This document shows positions 55,338-64,000 of a DNA stretch of 64,000 nt, in pieces (the first letter of the stretch is position 1; each line of letters opens with the position of its first letter). Origin of the DNA: Leptospira bandrabouensis. GTDB taxonomy: Bacteria; Spirochaetota; Leptospiria; Leptospirales; Leptospiraceae. Made by a program: the position numbers and the translations under genes. The stretch covers positions 1,488,001-1,552,000 of the forward strand of contig NZ_RQHT01000014.1 of NCBI RefSeq assembly GCF_004770905.1, read 5' to 3'. A model generated the notes under the pieces. The model saw only the letters and a list, made by a program, of their open reading frames with translations. It searched no databases and was not told the DNA's origin.

Positions 55338-56074
55338 TATTTTACAAAGGGATCAATCCGTTCTGCTAGGATTCTTCGATTTTCACCAGACTGCAAAGAC
55401 AAGATTCCTCGCATGATCGCCTGTCTTTCGTTACTCTCTCGTTTGGCGACAACTTTGAGTTGGTTCGAAATAGGGAGTAATATTAAGTTTGCAAACGAGA
55501 TCCCATAAAATGTGGCGATGAAGGCTGTAGCAATTCCTTGCCCCAGAACTTTTGTGCCTCCATCTAAATTTTCAAGAACCGTAACAAGGCCGAGTACGGT
55601 TCCAATGATACCGACTGTAGGTGAAAAACCTGCGGCAGTTTCAAAAACTTTCGCTGATTTTAAACCATTCTTTTCTTCTTCTTCATGTGCTTCCCATAGA
55701 ATTTCTTCAATCGTCCTTGGATCTGATCCATCCACAATCAATTGAATCCCTTTTTGTAAAAAAGGGTTTTCTAATTTTTTGGCTTCATCTTCTAAAGATA
55801 ATAATCCATCTTTTCTAGCTTTTTCCCAAAAACGAAAAAATATTAACTTTAAATCCCTTTCTTTTTTTCTTGAAAGAGCAAAACGTGTGTCCCTTACTGC
55901 TTTCGTTACTTGGGAAATGGAATAGGATGCAAACGTAGCACCTAACGTACCACCTACGATCAGTAGCATTGCAGGGAGATGAAAAAAAGACCTTAAGGAA
56001 GCACCTTCTATTAAAATAGCAACAAATACCGATAAAACGGCAGCTAGGATTCCGAGTAGTGTTGAATGGATCAT
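55334..56074 (-). CDS. MotA/TolQ/ExbB-family proton-channel protein (MotA-like)
   Basis: 246 residues with four membrane helices in MotA order. The cytoplasmic loop has the MotA pattern: RKDGLLSLEDEAKKLENPFLQKGIQLIVDGSD. The channel helix is FSPTVGIIGTVLGLVTVL and the last helix AFIATFYGISFANLILLP. It should form a motor stator with MotB, but no MotB-like gene is near. Instead it is coupled by 4 bases to a 728-residue membrane protein. It may be a paralogue of the flagellar stator recruited to a different system. Confidence 0.85.
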   Translation of the reverse strand: MIHSTLLGILAAVLSVFVAILIEGASLRSFFHLPAMLLIVGGTLGATFASYSISQVTKAVRDTRFALSRKKERDLKLIFFRFWEKARKDGLLSLEDEAKKLENPFLQKGIQLIVDGSDPRTIEEILWEAHEEEEKNGLKSAKVFETAAGFSPTVGIIGTVLGLVTVLENLDGGTKVLGQGIATAFIATFYGISFANLILLPISNQLKVVAKRESNERQAIMRGILSLQSGENRRILAERIDPFVKY

Positions 56075-58254
56075 TGAATTCTTGCCTCTCTCACATCAGG
56101 TCGAACACTCAACCTTCTAAGTGAATCTTTTTTTTCTATAACTTCGTTCTTTAGTCTCTCCCAAATTACTGAATCTGGGTTTTCTCGTATTCTAACTGAG
56201 ATTAAGGGTTCTACTTCTTTCCAGTTTTCTTGGTTGATGAATAGTCGAACGCGCGCTAACTCTAATTCGTTTGCTTGTTCAATTTGATTTCTGGACCTAT
56301 AATATTTTTCCAGTGCGCTCATTGTAATTAGAGCACGATTCCAATCTCTCAATGATTCAAACATAGGAATTAATGAGTTCCATGCAAATTCTTGAAATTC
56401 TGGATCAGAACTCAGGTCTTCGAGGATAGGAATATATTCTGACTCTGGCGTTGTGAATTTTAAGCTATTAAAAGCTATACGTAATAAGTCTGGTTTCGGT
56501 GGTTCAAATTTTCTTGCAATGGCAATGGAGTCTAACGCAAGTTTGTTTTGTTTTATGTTGTGATAGAATCTTGCGTATTCAGAAAAAGATTCATAGTAAA
56601 GATGTTTAATTTCAAGTGCATCCTTTCGTAAATCACCAGAAGAATACTTTAATACTGAATCTAAAACAGTGACAACTTCCGGAGCTGTTGAATTATCTAA
56701 TTTTTCGTTAAAATACTTTAGTTTCCAATCGTTTGGAAGTGTTGAGGCAAATCCAATTTTGGATTCCATATAACTTGGGTAATAAATATCGAAATTCCAG
56801 TATGACTTCCTATTTAAAAGGGAGAGAGCATTGATATGGTGAAACTGATTGGATTTATTGCGAGTTGTTAGAATCATAAAGGGGTGTTGTTCTTGGCTCA
56901 ACCTTTCAATATAAGAAATGATCTGTGATTGGTTGGAGCTAAGCCCTAAAACAACAGTTTTGCCTTTGATTTCAGAACGTTTCGGTAGAAAGGGGTTTGA
57001 TTTAAATGGTAAAACAGATTTATAAAATATAAAATCTTCTTCATTAAACGCAATGTTGGTTGTTGCAAACGGAATAGGATCAAAGATTTCTTTTTTGGAA
57101 AACGGAGAATTGGTTCGTATTGTCGGTGGAGAAAAGAAAATTAATACAATGAACGTTGCAATAACCAACATCAATAATCTTGGAGTCCGAATGATGTGTT
57201 TTTGCATCAAGTATGGATAAATCAAAACAGGAACAAATAACAACGTTAATATAGTTCGTAATCCCGTTGGTAAATTCCAAAAGTATAATAAAAAAGAAAG
57301 GCCTAGATAGATACTTGTTTCCAATCCTATAAAAAGATATTCTTTGTATGGAGTTTTGTTCGGTTTGAAAAAGCCAACTATGGAGCCGGTAATGATACAT
57401 AGTGCGATAAAAAAAGAACTCCAATAGGTTTGATAAATAAAAAAGAAAAAAGCAAATAGGAGTGCAACTCTTCCAATAAAAAATACTGCTTTTGTTTCTT
57501 TTTTTAAACCGCCAAGTAAAGACAATACTCTACCGAAAATCACAGAAAAAGAAATAGAGAGGATCAGTGGAATTTTTGGTCCAGGTTGAAAATAAATATG
57601 TAAAATACAGTAAGAGATAAGTAAAGAAAGTGCAGATCTGTAAAAAGGTGCAAATAATGGGTGTTTGCCGATCTTCGAGCGAATTTTGTAAAACTTGCTA
57701 GAATAGGGGCTTCGTTGTACAAAAGTACTTATAAAATAGAAAGATAAAAAAATGTATAATACACCTAACAAAACTTTCATGGAATAGTTTTGGTTTGGTT
57801 CGAACAACGAATAAAAAGTAAATACTGTCACACCAAGTGCAAAACTTAAAAAACGGAAATCACGTAAGGAGCCGCCATAAATTCCTACAGAGAAGGCGGA
57901 TAAAATACCGCTGAGCAAAACAAATTCAAAAGAAAAAATATAATCGATCAGAAACTCTGCAGAATTGGCTCTAAAAAACCAAAAAATCTGTATGACTGCA
58001 GCAACTAACAGTGCAATCGCTAATCCAGCAGGTAACGTCTGTTTGTATTTCCTATAAATAAATCCTGCCGAAAATGAGATCACAAGTAGAATCTGTAATA
58101 CAGGATACGCAGTGTCCGTGCGATCGATAAGAGCTAGTTCAGACCCGGCTACATAAAAAAACAGAGAGAGTGCGTAACCGATGGAAAGGCTAAGACTAAA
58201 CTCCAGTGAAGGGAAGAGGCCGGTTTCCCAGAAACGTTTCCATTGAGAATCCAT
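56071..58254 (-). CDS. Large polytopic membrane protein with C-terminal helical domain
   Basis: About 727 residues from ATG 58254 (in-frame TTG at 58269). The first 385 residues contain about thirteen to fourteen hydrophobic helices; a Rossmann-like or alpha/beta region (about 425-520) and a helical repeat region resembling TPRs (about 540-700) follow. The stop overlaps the MotA-like start by 4 bases, so the two are made together. I do not recognise the family; stator partner or transporter coupling is conjecture. Confidence 0.6.
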   Translation of the reverse strand: MDSQWKRFWETGLFPSLEFSLSLSIGYALSLFFYVAGSELALIDRTDTAYPVLQILLVISFSAGFIYRKYKQTLPAGLAIALLVAAVIQIFWFFRANSAEFLIDYIFSFEFVLLSGILSAFSVGIYGGSLRDFRFLSFALGVTVFTFYSLFEPNQNYSMKVLLGVLYIFLSFYFISTFVQRSPYSSKFYKIRSKIGKHPLFAPFYRSALSLLISYCILHIYFQPGPKIPLILSISFSVIFGRVLSLLGGLKKETKAVFFIGRVALLFAFFFFIYQTYWSSFFIALCIITGSIVGFFKPNKTPYKEYLFIGLETSIYLGLSFLLYFWNLPTGLRTILTLLFVPVLIYPYLMQKHIIRTPRLLMLVIATFIVLIFFSPPTIRTNSPFSKKEIFDPIPFATTNIAFNEEDFIFYKSVLPFKSNPFLPKRSEIKGKTVVLGLSSNQSQIISYIERLSQEQHPFMILTTRNKSNQFHHINALSLLNRKSYWNFDIYYPSYMESKIGFASTLPNDWKLKYFNEKLDNSTAPEVVTVLDSVLKYSSGDLRKDALEIKHLYYESFSEYARFYHNIKQNKLALDSIAIARKFEPPKPDLLRIAFNSLKFTTPESEYIPILEDLSSDPEFQEFAWNSLIPMFESLRDWNRALITMSALEKYYRSRNQIEQANELELARVRLFINQENWKEVEPLISVRIRENPDSVIWERLKNEVIEKKDSLRRLSVRPDVREARIQ

Positions 58255-58336
58255 AGAATTTGCTACCAAAGATGTTTGATAGCCCTCATTCGCAAACTAA
58301 AGAAAATCTAATTTTATTTGGCGGTGCACAAAATGT

Positions 58337-59917
58337 TTGACCAAATGGACCCTTATGCCGATTTTGACTATAACTATGCTCACGTTTTTATCTATATCGT
58401 TTTTGGTTCTATACGGCTTTGACATTTTGGTTTTGTTCTACTTCGGGTTACACACTTACCTCATGGTTTTTTTGTATAGCAGATACAAACAAAACTGTGC
58501 GGAAGATGAAACCAAGTTGTTATCGATTAAGGATAAAAACCTTCCAACGGTAACGGTTCAATTACCAATTTTTAACGAGTTTTATGTGGTAGATCGATTG
58601 ATCGAATCAGCCTGTAACTTAGAATACCCAGCAAAAAAACTACAAATCCAAGTCCTTGATGATTCCACAGATGAAACCATTGAAAAGGTGGCAAATCTTG
58701 TTTCTCAGTACAAGAAAAAAGGAATTTGGATCGAACACGTCCATAGAACCAATCGAAAAGGACACAAGGCCGGTGCTTTGGATGAGGGAATGGCAAAAGC
58801 TAAAGGCGATTATATTGCCATCTTTGATGCTGATTTCACTCCTGATTCGGATTTTCTTCTCCGCACCATGGGTTACTTTGATGACGAATCCATCGGAATG
58901 GTTCAAACTCGCTGGGGCCATATCAACGAAACTTATAATATTTTAACCAAAGCGCAAAGTTTTGGAATCGACGGTCACTTTATGATCGAACAAGTCGCAA
59001 GAAACGGTGCAAGCCTCTGGATGAACTTCAATGGAACCGCCGGAATCTGGAGACGTTCTTGTATTGAAGATGCCGGTGGATGGGAACATGATACACTCAC
59101 AGAAGACTTCGATCTTTCTTACCGTGCCGAACTCAAAGGTTGGAAGTTCCGTTACATCAAAGATGTAGTTTGTAAAGCAGAGATTCCTGCGACTATGAAC
59201 GCATACAAAGCGCAACAATTTCGTTGGTGTAAAGGTTCCATCCAAACTGCAGTGAAACTCATTCCACGCATTTGGAAGTCCAAGGAGTCTTGGAAAATCA
59301 AAGGGGAAGCAATCACCCATTTAATTAATTATTCTGTTCATCCTCTCATGATCATCAATATCCTTCTCACAGCTCCTCTCCTACTTATGGAATATTGGGC
59401 AGGGTTTAAGATGGATGACCTCCCTATGGAAATTCTATTTGGATCCGCCGCGGTTCTTTCCGTTGGCTCTATGGGACCCGTGATTTTTTATGCTTATTCC
59501 CAAAGAGAAATCCACAAAAACTGGAAATCCAAATTGGTTTACCTTCCTATCCTTGTGATGATTGGAACGGGAATTGCAGTTATGAATACCTATGCTTGGG
59601 TAGAAGCTGTTTTTGGCATCCAATCCGGGTTCAAACGAACTCCGAAACTCCGAATTGAAAAAGAAGGGGATAGTTTACAGGACAAAATCAAATACGTGGT
59701 TCCTGTCGATTACCGAGCTTTCCTCGAATTCTTTATGGGAGCTTATTGTGTATTTTGCATTTATTTATCCTTCATGGTCGGAAAACCATACATGATCGGT
59801 TTTATGGTTCTCTATTCCATTGGATTTTTCTATGTCTCTTACCTCTCTGTTGCAGAGTCGTTTTGGAAATTTAAACCAGCGACCAAAGCAGAAAAGGAAC
59901 TTCGTGCCGTCGCTTAA
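58337..59917 (+). CDS. Family 2 glycosyltransferase, processive beta-glycan synthase type
   Basis: About 526 residues (start uncertain: TTG 58337 or an ATG at 58355 or 58376). An N-terminal helix is followed by the catalytic domain with LDDSTDETIE, IAIFDADFTPD, TLTEDFDLSYRAELKGW and QQFRWCKGSIQT, the D,D,D,QxxRW set of GT2 beta-glycan synthases such as cellulose or mannan synthases. Four or more helices follow. No BcsB or PilZ partner is near. A second reading frame with an ATG at 58333 overlaps the start region. Confidence 0.85.
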   Translation: MTKWTLMPILTITMLTFLSISFLVLYGFDILVLFYFGLHTYLMVFLYSRYKQNCAEDETKLLSIKDKNLPTVTVQLPIFNEFYVVDRLIESACNLEYPAKKLQIQVLDDSTDETIEKVANLVSQYKKKGIWIEHVHRTNRKGHKAGALDEGMAKAKGDYIAIFDADFTPDSDFLLRTMGYFDDESIGMVQTRWGHINETYNILTKAQSFGIDGHFMIEQVARNGASLWMNFNGTAGIWRRSCIEDAGGWEHDTLTEDFDLSYRAELKGWKFRYIKDVVCKAEIPATMNAYKAQQFRWCKGSIQTAVKLIPRIWKSKESWKIKGEAITHLINYSVHPLMIINILLTAPLLLMEYWAGFKMDDLPMEILFGSAAVLSVGSMGPVIFYAYSQREIHKNWKSKLVYLPILVMIGTGIAVMNTYAWVEAVFGIQSGFKRTPKLRIEKEGDSLQDKIKYVVPVDYRAFLEFFMGAYCVFCIYLSFMVGKPYMIGFMVLYSIGFFYVSYLSVAESFWKFKPATKAEKELRAVA

Positions 59918-59996
59918 GGAAAGAGCGATGGTACTTACTTGACGAAACCTTTCCTTCCAAAAAGCTGTAAATTCAACCTAGGTTCAGGGGTCATCC

Positions 59997-60275
59997 ATGA
60001 GTGAAAAAGTCTACTGCGCGAACTGTTTGCATTGTGTTGTCGTTCGCCAATACGAATCGGAGCAAGATAAATACATTCTTCGAGTCAAATGTAACAAGAA
60101 GAAATGGTCAAAACGTTCCGGTGAAGAAAAACTTTATAAATACTTCACTGTAGCTCGTCGTATGCAAACCAACTGCGAGTATTATGAAGAAATGGGAGAG
60201 ATTCTACCTTATATCAAGAACTTGAAAAAAGAACTCCCTATCAAAGACGAAATCTACATGGTGAAAGCCGTCTAA
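59997..60275 (+). CDS. Small Cys-motif protein, 92 aa
   Basis: Contains CANCLHC (C-x2-C-x2-C), a further RVKC and NC, followed by a helical C-terminus rich in charged residues. This looks like a metal or iron-sulfur binding motif, although it lacks the full CxxCxxCxxxC set. It lies 12 bases before the RnfC-like gene and may be an accessory of it. No family recognised. Confidence 0.6.
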   Translation: MSEKVYCANCLHCVVVRQYESEQDKYILRVKCNKKKWSKRSGEEKLYKYFTVARRMQTNCEYYEEMGEILPYIKNLKKELPIKDEIYMVKAV

Positions 60276-60287
60276 ATTATTATTGGC

Positions 60288-61445
60288 GTGTTGTTCCCCA
60301 GGTTACCTCGCGCCTTCGCTCGCAAACTTCACAAAACTGAAAATAAAAAAGAACGGACGATTCAGGGTCAATTCCTGATCCCCGTTCCTGCGGGCAGCGT
60401 TCTCTCTGATTCCTATCCCACACGTGTGGTTCATGGTCAAGTTATGCTTGCACATAACGGAAAGAAGGTGCTTGCTCCAGTGAATGGAGTGGCAAGTCTT
60501 ACTGCAGACCAAAAGTTTTTTCAGATCAAACAAGATGGTTCTTGGTCGACTACTTCGCCTTACCAATTTCGACAATATGATCTCCCTACACTTTTAGAAT
60601 CCTTTGACGAAGGTGCGTTATACTCCTTGGATTTGTTGGAAACACCTTTAAAGGATTACTTTCAAAAATTCAGTAAAGATTCTACTTTTAAAATTGTATT
60701 ATCACCATTTTGCAGATACCAACATCTCAATTTTGAAGAGATGATCCTGCGTGATATGAAAGTTGCTTACCAGGCATTTTTTGAACTTTTACAAATCATT
60801 TTTCCTAAAGCAGAGATATCCAATTTTTTTAAAGTACCATCTTTAGATTTTGAACATCCAGATGGAATACCTGAGTATTTTTTACACAGACAATTCCACG
60901 AGCCAGTGTTTCAAACTAGAAAGTCTTTGGTGAATCACGAAGTATTATTTTTAGGTGGAGAAACAATATTTCATATTTTAAGAAAGTTATATTATAATGA
61001 ACCTTTTACCAAAAGGCATTTAGCTGTTTTTTTGGTGGATAGAAAAGGTCGAATGGATGTGGAACCTAGACGGTTCTTTTTGACAAATGGTCAATCGTTA
61101 GCTTTCATTCCTGCCAACTTAGACAAACGTTATAAAATTGCTTCCTTTGAAACTGTGTTCGAAGAAGTAAAACCTCTGGATGTAACTTCATTAGGATATT
61201 TCAATATATACGAACATTATTCTATTACACTTTATGAGAAACTTCCTGCATCTAGGAAAGAATTCAGCTGTATTGATTGTATGGAGTGTAATAATTATTG
61301 TCCAACTCATGCAAACCCAGTGCAACTCATCAAAGGAAAAACTGAAGAGTTTGAAAAGAGTCTTTGTATATCCTGCGGAATTTGTACAGTTTATTGTCCT
61401 TCTGGAATTGATATTCGAAAAAGAATTGAAGGAGTTTTGGTTTAA
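60288..61445 (+). CDS. RnfC-like electron-transfer protein with two 4Fe-4S clusters
   Basis: 385 residues. The N-terminal part (about 25-110) resembles the RnfC/NqrA barrel-sandwich region: IPVPAGSVLSDSYPTRVVHGQ and VLAPVNGVASL. The C-terminal part has two iron-sulfur motifs: CIDCMECNNYCP and CISCGICTVYCP. The FMN/NADH-binding region of full RnfC (GEExALI-type) is not apparent in the middle section. There are no other rnf genes nearby. The start is GTG 60288, without a clear ribosome binding site. Probably passes electrons between a soluble donor and the membrane protein encoded next. Confidence 0.75.
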   Translation: MLFPRLPRAFARKLHKTENKKERTIQGQFLIPVPAGSVLSDSYPTRVVHGQVMLAHNGKKVLAPVNGVASLTADQKFFQIKQDGSWSTTSPYQFRQYDLPTLLESFDEGALYSLDLLETPLKDYFQKFSKDSTFKIVLSPFCRYQHLNFEEMILRDMKVAYQAFFELLQIIFPKAEISNFFKVPSLDFEHPDGIPEYFLHRQFHEPVFQTRKSLVNHEVLFLGGETIFHILRKLYYNEPFTKRHLAVFLVDRKGRMDVEPRRFFLTNGQSLAFIPANLDKRYKIASFETVFEEVKPLDVTSLGYFNIYEHYSITLYEKLPASRKEFSCIDCMECNNYCPTHANPVQLIKGKTEEFEKSLCISCGICTVYCPSGIDIRKRIEGVLV

Positions 61446-61458
61446 CCATCGTTAAATT

Positions 61459-62349
61459 ATGTTAAAGAACCTTTATATTCTTTCTGAAAATAGTTGGGGA
61501 ATTAAATCTTCTGAGATCTTTGCGGATTTCTTTTATTTTCTAACCTTGATGGGATTTCTTGGTTTTGCACTTGCCCATGTTTTCCCAATTCCATTTTTAC
61601 CAATAGCCGTTGGATCTTTCATTACACTTTTGTATTTAGGACTTTGTATTCGTGCAAACCAGTCTCCGTATTGGCTTGGTTTACTTTCTCAATTGTTGAT
61701 TGTTTTTTTGATTTTGCCAGTGACTTGGTTACATCCTGTGTTGTTACCTGTTGCATTCGTATTTGCTTTGGTGGTTCATTACCTTCTAAGTCAGCAGTAT
61801 TCTTTAAGAGTACCGATTTTTACTTTAGTTCTTCTTTTTGTTTTAATCTGGGATAGTGTATTTTCCTTACTTGGTTATTCTTTTCGAACCCCAGTTGAAC
61901 TTGTTTCTTGGACAGGAATTCCTTTCGAGTCTTCACTGCTTCCAATGACCTTACCTTTGTTTTCTGTTCAACCATTCCATGGACTTACTTTTTTATCATT
62001 CTTCGATACTTTGGGAATTTTTGCTTTGGTAGGAATCGCATGGGTTGCCTTTCGAAGGACAGTTTTACTTGGCTTTTTTTTGGGTTGGATTTTATTGTTT
62101 TCAGTTTGGGGGATTGGCTCAGGCCAACTTAACTTTAACTGGATTCTCTCTTTTGCTTCCCTTACATTCTTTTTGCATTTGAGTCCGGGACGGAATTTTT
62201 ACGGATCCTACTATGTTTCCTTACTTAGTTTTGTCATTTTACTTCCCATCTCGTTTTTTTTGGGTAAAATGGGACTCAGTGCTGTTTTGGTATTGGTTGT
62301 TTTTTTTCTGTTAGAAGGCCTCTTTGTCAGGGTTTTTCTTGGAAAATAA
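61459..62349 (+). CDS. Polytopic membrane protein partner of the RnfC-like protein
   Basis: 296 residues, about eight to nine helices with few charged loops. Position directly after the RnfC-like gene (13-base gap) and hydrophobic content recall RnfD or NqrB, but the flavin-attachment SGAT-like motif is absent. No cofactor motif is visible. Likely forms a complex with the iron-sulfur protein. Family not recognised with confidence. Confidence 0.6.
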   Translation: MLKNLYILSENSWGIKSSEIFADFFYFLTLMGFLGFALAHVFPIPFLPIAVGSFITLLYLGLCIRANQSPYWLGLLSQLLIVFLILPVTWLHPVLLPVAFVFALVVHYLLSQQYSLRVPIFTLVLLFVLIWDSVFSLLGYSFRTPVELVSWTGIPFESSLLPMTLPLFSVQPFHGLTFLSFFDTLGIFALVGIAWVAFRRTVLLGFFLGWILLFSVWGIGSGQLNFNWILSFASLTFFLHLSPGRNFYGSYYVSLLSFVILLPISFFLGKMGLSAVLVLVVFFLLEGLFVRVFLGK

Positions 62350-62383
62350 GTCGATCTTGAAAAGGTGGGAGTAAGTTAACCGT

Positions 62384-62845
62384 ATGAATCAACTTCTGGA
62401 GATTCTGGACCCTAAAAATATCATTTTTGATTTCAAAGCTTCTACAAAAGAAGATGCGATTCGAAAGATGATATCTCATATGGTCGCCACACAATCGTTA
62501 GATCCTGTCCATGAAGAGGAAACTGTTTCTTCTTTAATGAACAGAGAAAAATCTATGTCAACTGGCATTGGTAGTGGTGTCGCGATTCCTCATTGTTCTG
62601 TTCACTATTTAAATGAATTAAAATGTGCTATGGCAATTGCACCTCAAGGTATCGACTTTGATGCTTTGGATCATGGTTTAGTGCAAATATTTATCATGCT
62701 CATTGTTCCTAAAAATAAGTTTCAAGATCATATTAAGACATTGGCACTAATTGCAAAAACTCTCAATATCCCAGAAGAACGAGAGAAACTCATTAAAGCC
62801 AAGAATTTCGAAGAAATCCAAAAGGCATTCCTTTCGAAAAGTTAA
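62384..62845 (+). CDS. ptsN: PTS EIIA protein, PtsN (nitrogen PTS) type
   Basis: 153 residues of the fructose-type EIIA fold. STGIGSGVAIPHCSV contains the phosphorylated His in the IPH context. It has the usual start LDPKNIIFDFKASTKEDAIRKMISHM and end LALIAKTLNIPEE. In many bacteria PtsN relays phosphate from Npr and regulates nitrogen or potassium metabolism. No HPr or EI gene lies next to it. It is 4 bases from the permease gene start. Confidence 0.88.
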   Translation: MNQLLEILDPKNIIFDFKASTKEDAIRKMISHMVATQSLDPVHEEETVSSLMNREKSMSTGIGSGVAIPHCSVHYLNELKCAMAIAPQGIDFDALDHGLVQIFIMLIVPKNKFQDHIKTLALIAKTLNIPEEREKLIKAKNFEEIQKAFLSKS

Positions 62846-62849
62846 TCCA

Positions 62850-63728
62850 GTGAAGTCGGAAGTTTTCCGTTTTCTTTATTTTTTGTTACTGTTATCCTGC
62901 ATCAGTAGTTTTGTATCAGAGTTTCACACAAAAGATAAATCATATTTGTATGCTGATGTTGGGATGACGGCCACTGCCACACAAGAAAAGGATTTTTTGT
63001 CTACCTACCTTCAGTTTTGGAAATCTTTAATTTTTGAATCGGGAGGCAAAACTGAAAATGGTGAGGAAGTATATTCTCATATTGCCAATCGTTTTCTTTC
63101 TACCTTTCATTTAGCGATCTTTAGTCTACTATTTGGATCCATTTTTGCGTTTGGACTTTCACTTTGTGCCACTTACTTTCGTTCTCGTCTTTTCTACGAC
63201 CTAGTTTCGTTTAGTGCTAACCTAATTTTATCTACTCCTATCTTTATCGTCGCCATTCTTTTGTTAATTGTGTTTTTCTATCGATTGGAGGTTTTTCCTC
63301 CTGGTGGGTATGAACCGGGTAATACGTATTATGTTGTGTTGCCGGGTATAGCATTGGGTTCAAGAATATATGCAAGAATGTCTTTGTATTTATTGCCTGA
63401 AATTCGAAAGGAGGCAGATTCGAAATACGTTCAGTTGTTGCAGACTCGTTCCTATCCTTGGAGCCATATCGTCGGTAAGGAGATTTTTTTAAAAGTCCTT
63501 CCTGTTGCACTCATTCTTCTTGTCCTGGATTTTGGATCTTTGTTGTCGGGCGCCATGGTGGTAGAAGAAATTTTCTTTTTTCCTGGAATTGGAAAAACAT
63601 TATACTATTCGATTAAATCAATGGATACAAAGTTATTAGCAACGTTACTGATGTATTCAGGGATTTTATTTTATGTTCTGAACAGGATAGGTTTTTACCT
63701 TCAGCGATTTTTTTCCGGTGGGGTTTGA
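62850..63728 (+). CDS. Dpp/Opp-type ABC transporter permease (DppB-like)
   Basis: 293 residues from GTG 62850, 4 bases after the ptsN stop; an extended frame from 62751 overlaps ptsN and is not supported. Five or six helices with the binding-protein-dependent transport signature: EIRKEADSKYVQLLQTRSYPWSHIVGKEIFLKVLPVAL (EAA loop) and a final VVEEIFFFPGIGKTLYYSIKSMD. A long hydrophilic insert after the first helix matches this family. It forms an oligopeptide or nickel-type permease with the next gene; substrate unknown. Confidence 0.88.
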   Translation: MKSEVFRFLYFLLLLSCISSFVSEFHTKDKSYLYADVGMTATATQEKDFLSTYLQFWKSLIFESGGKTENGEEVYSHIANRFLSTFHLAIFSLLFGSIFAFGLSLCATYFRSRLFYDLVSFSANLILSTPIFIVAILLLIVFFYRLEVFPPGGYEPGNTYYVVLPGIALGSRIYARMSLYLLPEIRKEADSKYVQLLQTRSYPWSHIVGKEIFLKVLPVALILLVLDFGSLLSGAMVVEEIFFFPGIGKTLYYSIKSMDTKLLATLLMYSGILFYVLNRIGFYLQRFFSGGV

Positions 63729-63730
63729 AG

Positions 63731-64000
63731 ATGAAAATTCATACCTTGATAAGATTTTCTTTTTTTTGTTTGGTTCTTGGTGGTGTGATACTTCTGTCCG
63801 CACCTACAAATGTAGATTTGACAAATAATAATTTACCAATGTTTTCAAAGGGATTTTTTGCTGGCACGGATCGATTGGGTCGTGACAACTTAGCTCTGTT
63901 TTGTTATGGATCTTTATCCACCATTGTGCTTGTAGTGCCTGCTCGCATTTTAACGATCATTGTTTCTTTTGTTTTGTCTGCGTTTTCGTTATTCTTTCCT
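63731..64000 (+). CDS. Second ABC permease subunit (DppC-like), 3' end outside window
   Basis: Starts ATG 63731, 2 bases after the previous stop, and continues to the window edge (90 residues visible). It has a first membrane helix (RFSFFCLVLGGVILLSAP) and then GTDRLGRDNLALFCYGS, the short conserved LGTDrlGRD motif at the start of DppC-type permeases. Pairs with the DppB-like protein to form the channel. Confidence 0.85.
   Translation, partial: MKIHTLIRFSFFCLVLGGVILLSAPTNVDLTNNNLPMFSKGFFAGTDRLGRDNLALFCYGSLSTIVLVVPARILTIIVSFVLSAFSLFFP

Noticed and set aside
1..64000. tRNA, rRNA, CRISPR arrays, insertion sequences and phage genes
   Set aside because: I looked for cloverleaf T-loops, regularly spaced repeats and transposase or integrase motifs and saw none. 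A covariance search for tRNA would be needed to be certain.

Overview
The window reads as chromosome of a Leptospira-type spirochaete, probably one of the free-living lineages. This rests on low GC content, dense genes with ATGA overlaps, many short lipoproteins with spirochaete-style lipoboxes (LISC, LTQC, TIQC, LVGC), a class III cyclase of the kind common in Leptospira, GGDEF/PAS/HDOD signalling proteins and a MotA paralogue. The assignment is inference from gene content. I saw no rRNA, tRNA, CRISPR array, transposase or phage gene.

Layout. 0-6.2 kb: the 3' part of a class III cyclase, an exported protein, a rhomboid-like protein that seems to lack its catalytic histidine, a decayed gene, two small membrane proteins, and an ArsR/SRPBCC pair flanked by two DUF4180 paralogues. 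6.4-14 kb: a heavy-metal efflux operon (small Cys-rich exported protein, TolC/CzcC-type channel, CzcA-type RND pump, Zn/Cd-type P1B ATPase, ICMT-like methyltransferase) with no membrane-fusion adaptor gene. 14-17.2 kb: SDR oxidoreductase, lipoprotein hydrolase, acyl-CoA dehydrogenase. 17.2-20.3 kb: two structured intergenic repeats, a GNAT, and a YHYH-MORN-SCO operon. 20.4-25.2 kb: a multi-PAS signalling protein, a membrane protein, a GAF-GGDEF cyclase and an Old Yellow Enzyme. 25.2-27.7 kb: an arsenic operon (arsR-arsC-DUF6428-acr3) with a clear promoter and operator. 27.8-39.4 kb: exported protein, epimerase and DUF445 operon; a 1243-residue repeat lipoprotein; a GHKL-HDOD regulator with an ABC ATPase; a DUF115 gene that appears to start at AUU; and an acidic-tailed protein possibly related to RNA polymerase omega.

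39.5-54.2 kb: thioredoxin-like lipoprotein, glutamine amidotransferase, SecA; a probable cobalamin riboswitch upstream of two lipoprotein genes, next to a di-haem peroxidase; a chemotaxis receptor; a porin with a Cys-rich lipoprotein; and an RNase HI, lipoprotein, Fur and CCA/poly(A) polymerase operon. 54.2-64 kb: a second copy of the repeat seen at 17.2 kb, an RlmI-like methyltransferase, a MotA-like protein without MotB, a family 2 glycosyltransferase, a stand-alone RnfC-like iron-sulfur protein with a polytopic membrane partner, a PtsN-like EIIA, and the start of a Dpp/Opp-type permease operon cut by the window edge.

The observations I rank highest are the cobalamin riboswitch with its two uncharacterised lipoproteins, the DUF115 gene without a canonical start codon, the RND/ATPase metal operon without an adaptor, and the rhomboid-like protein with a zinc ribbon but no histidine.
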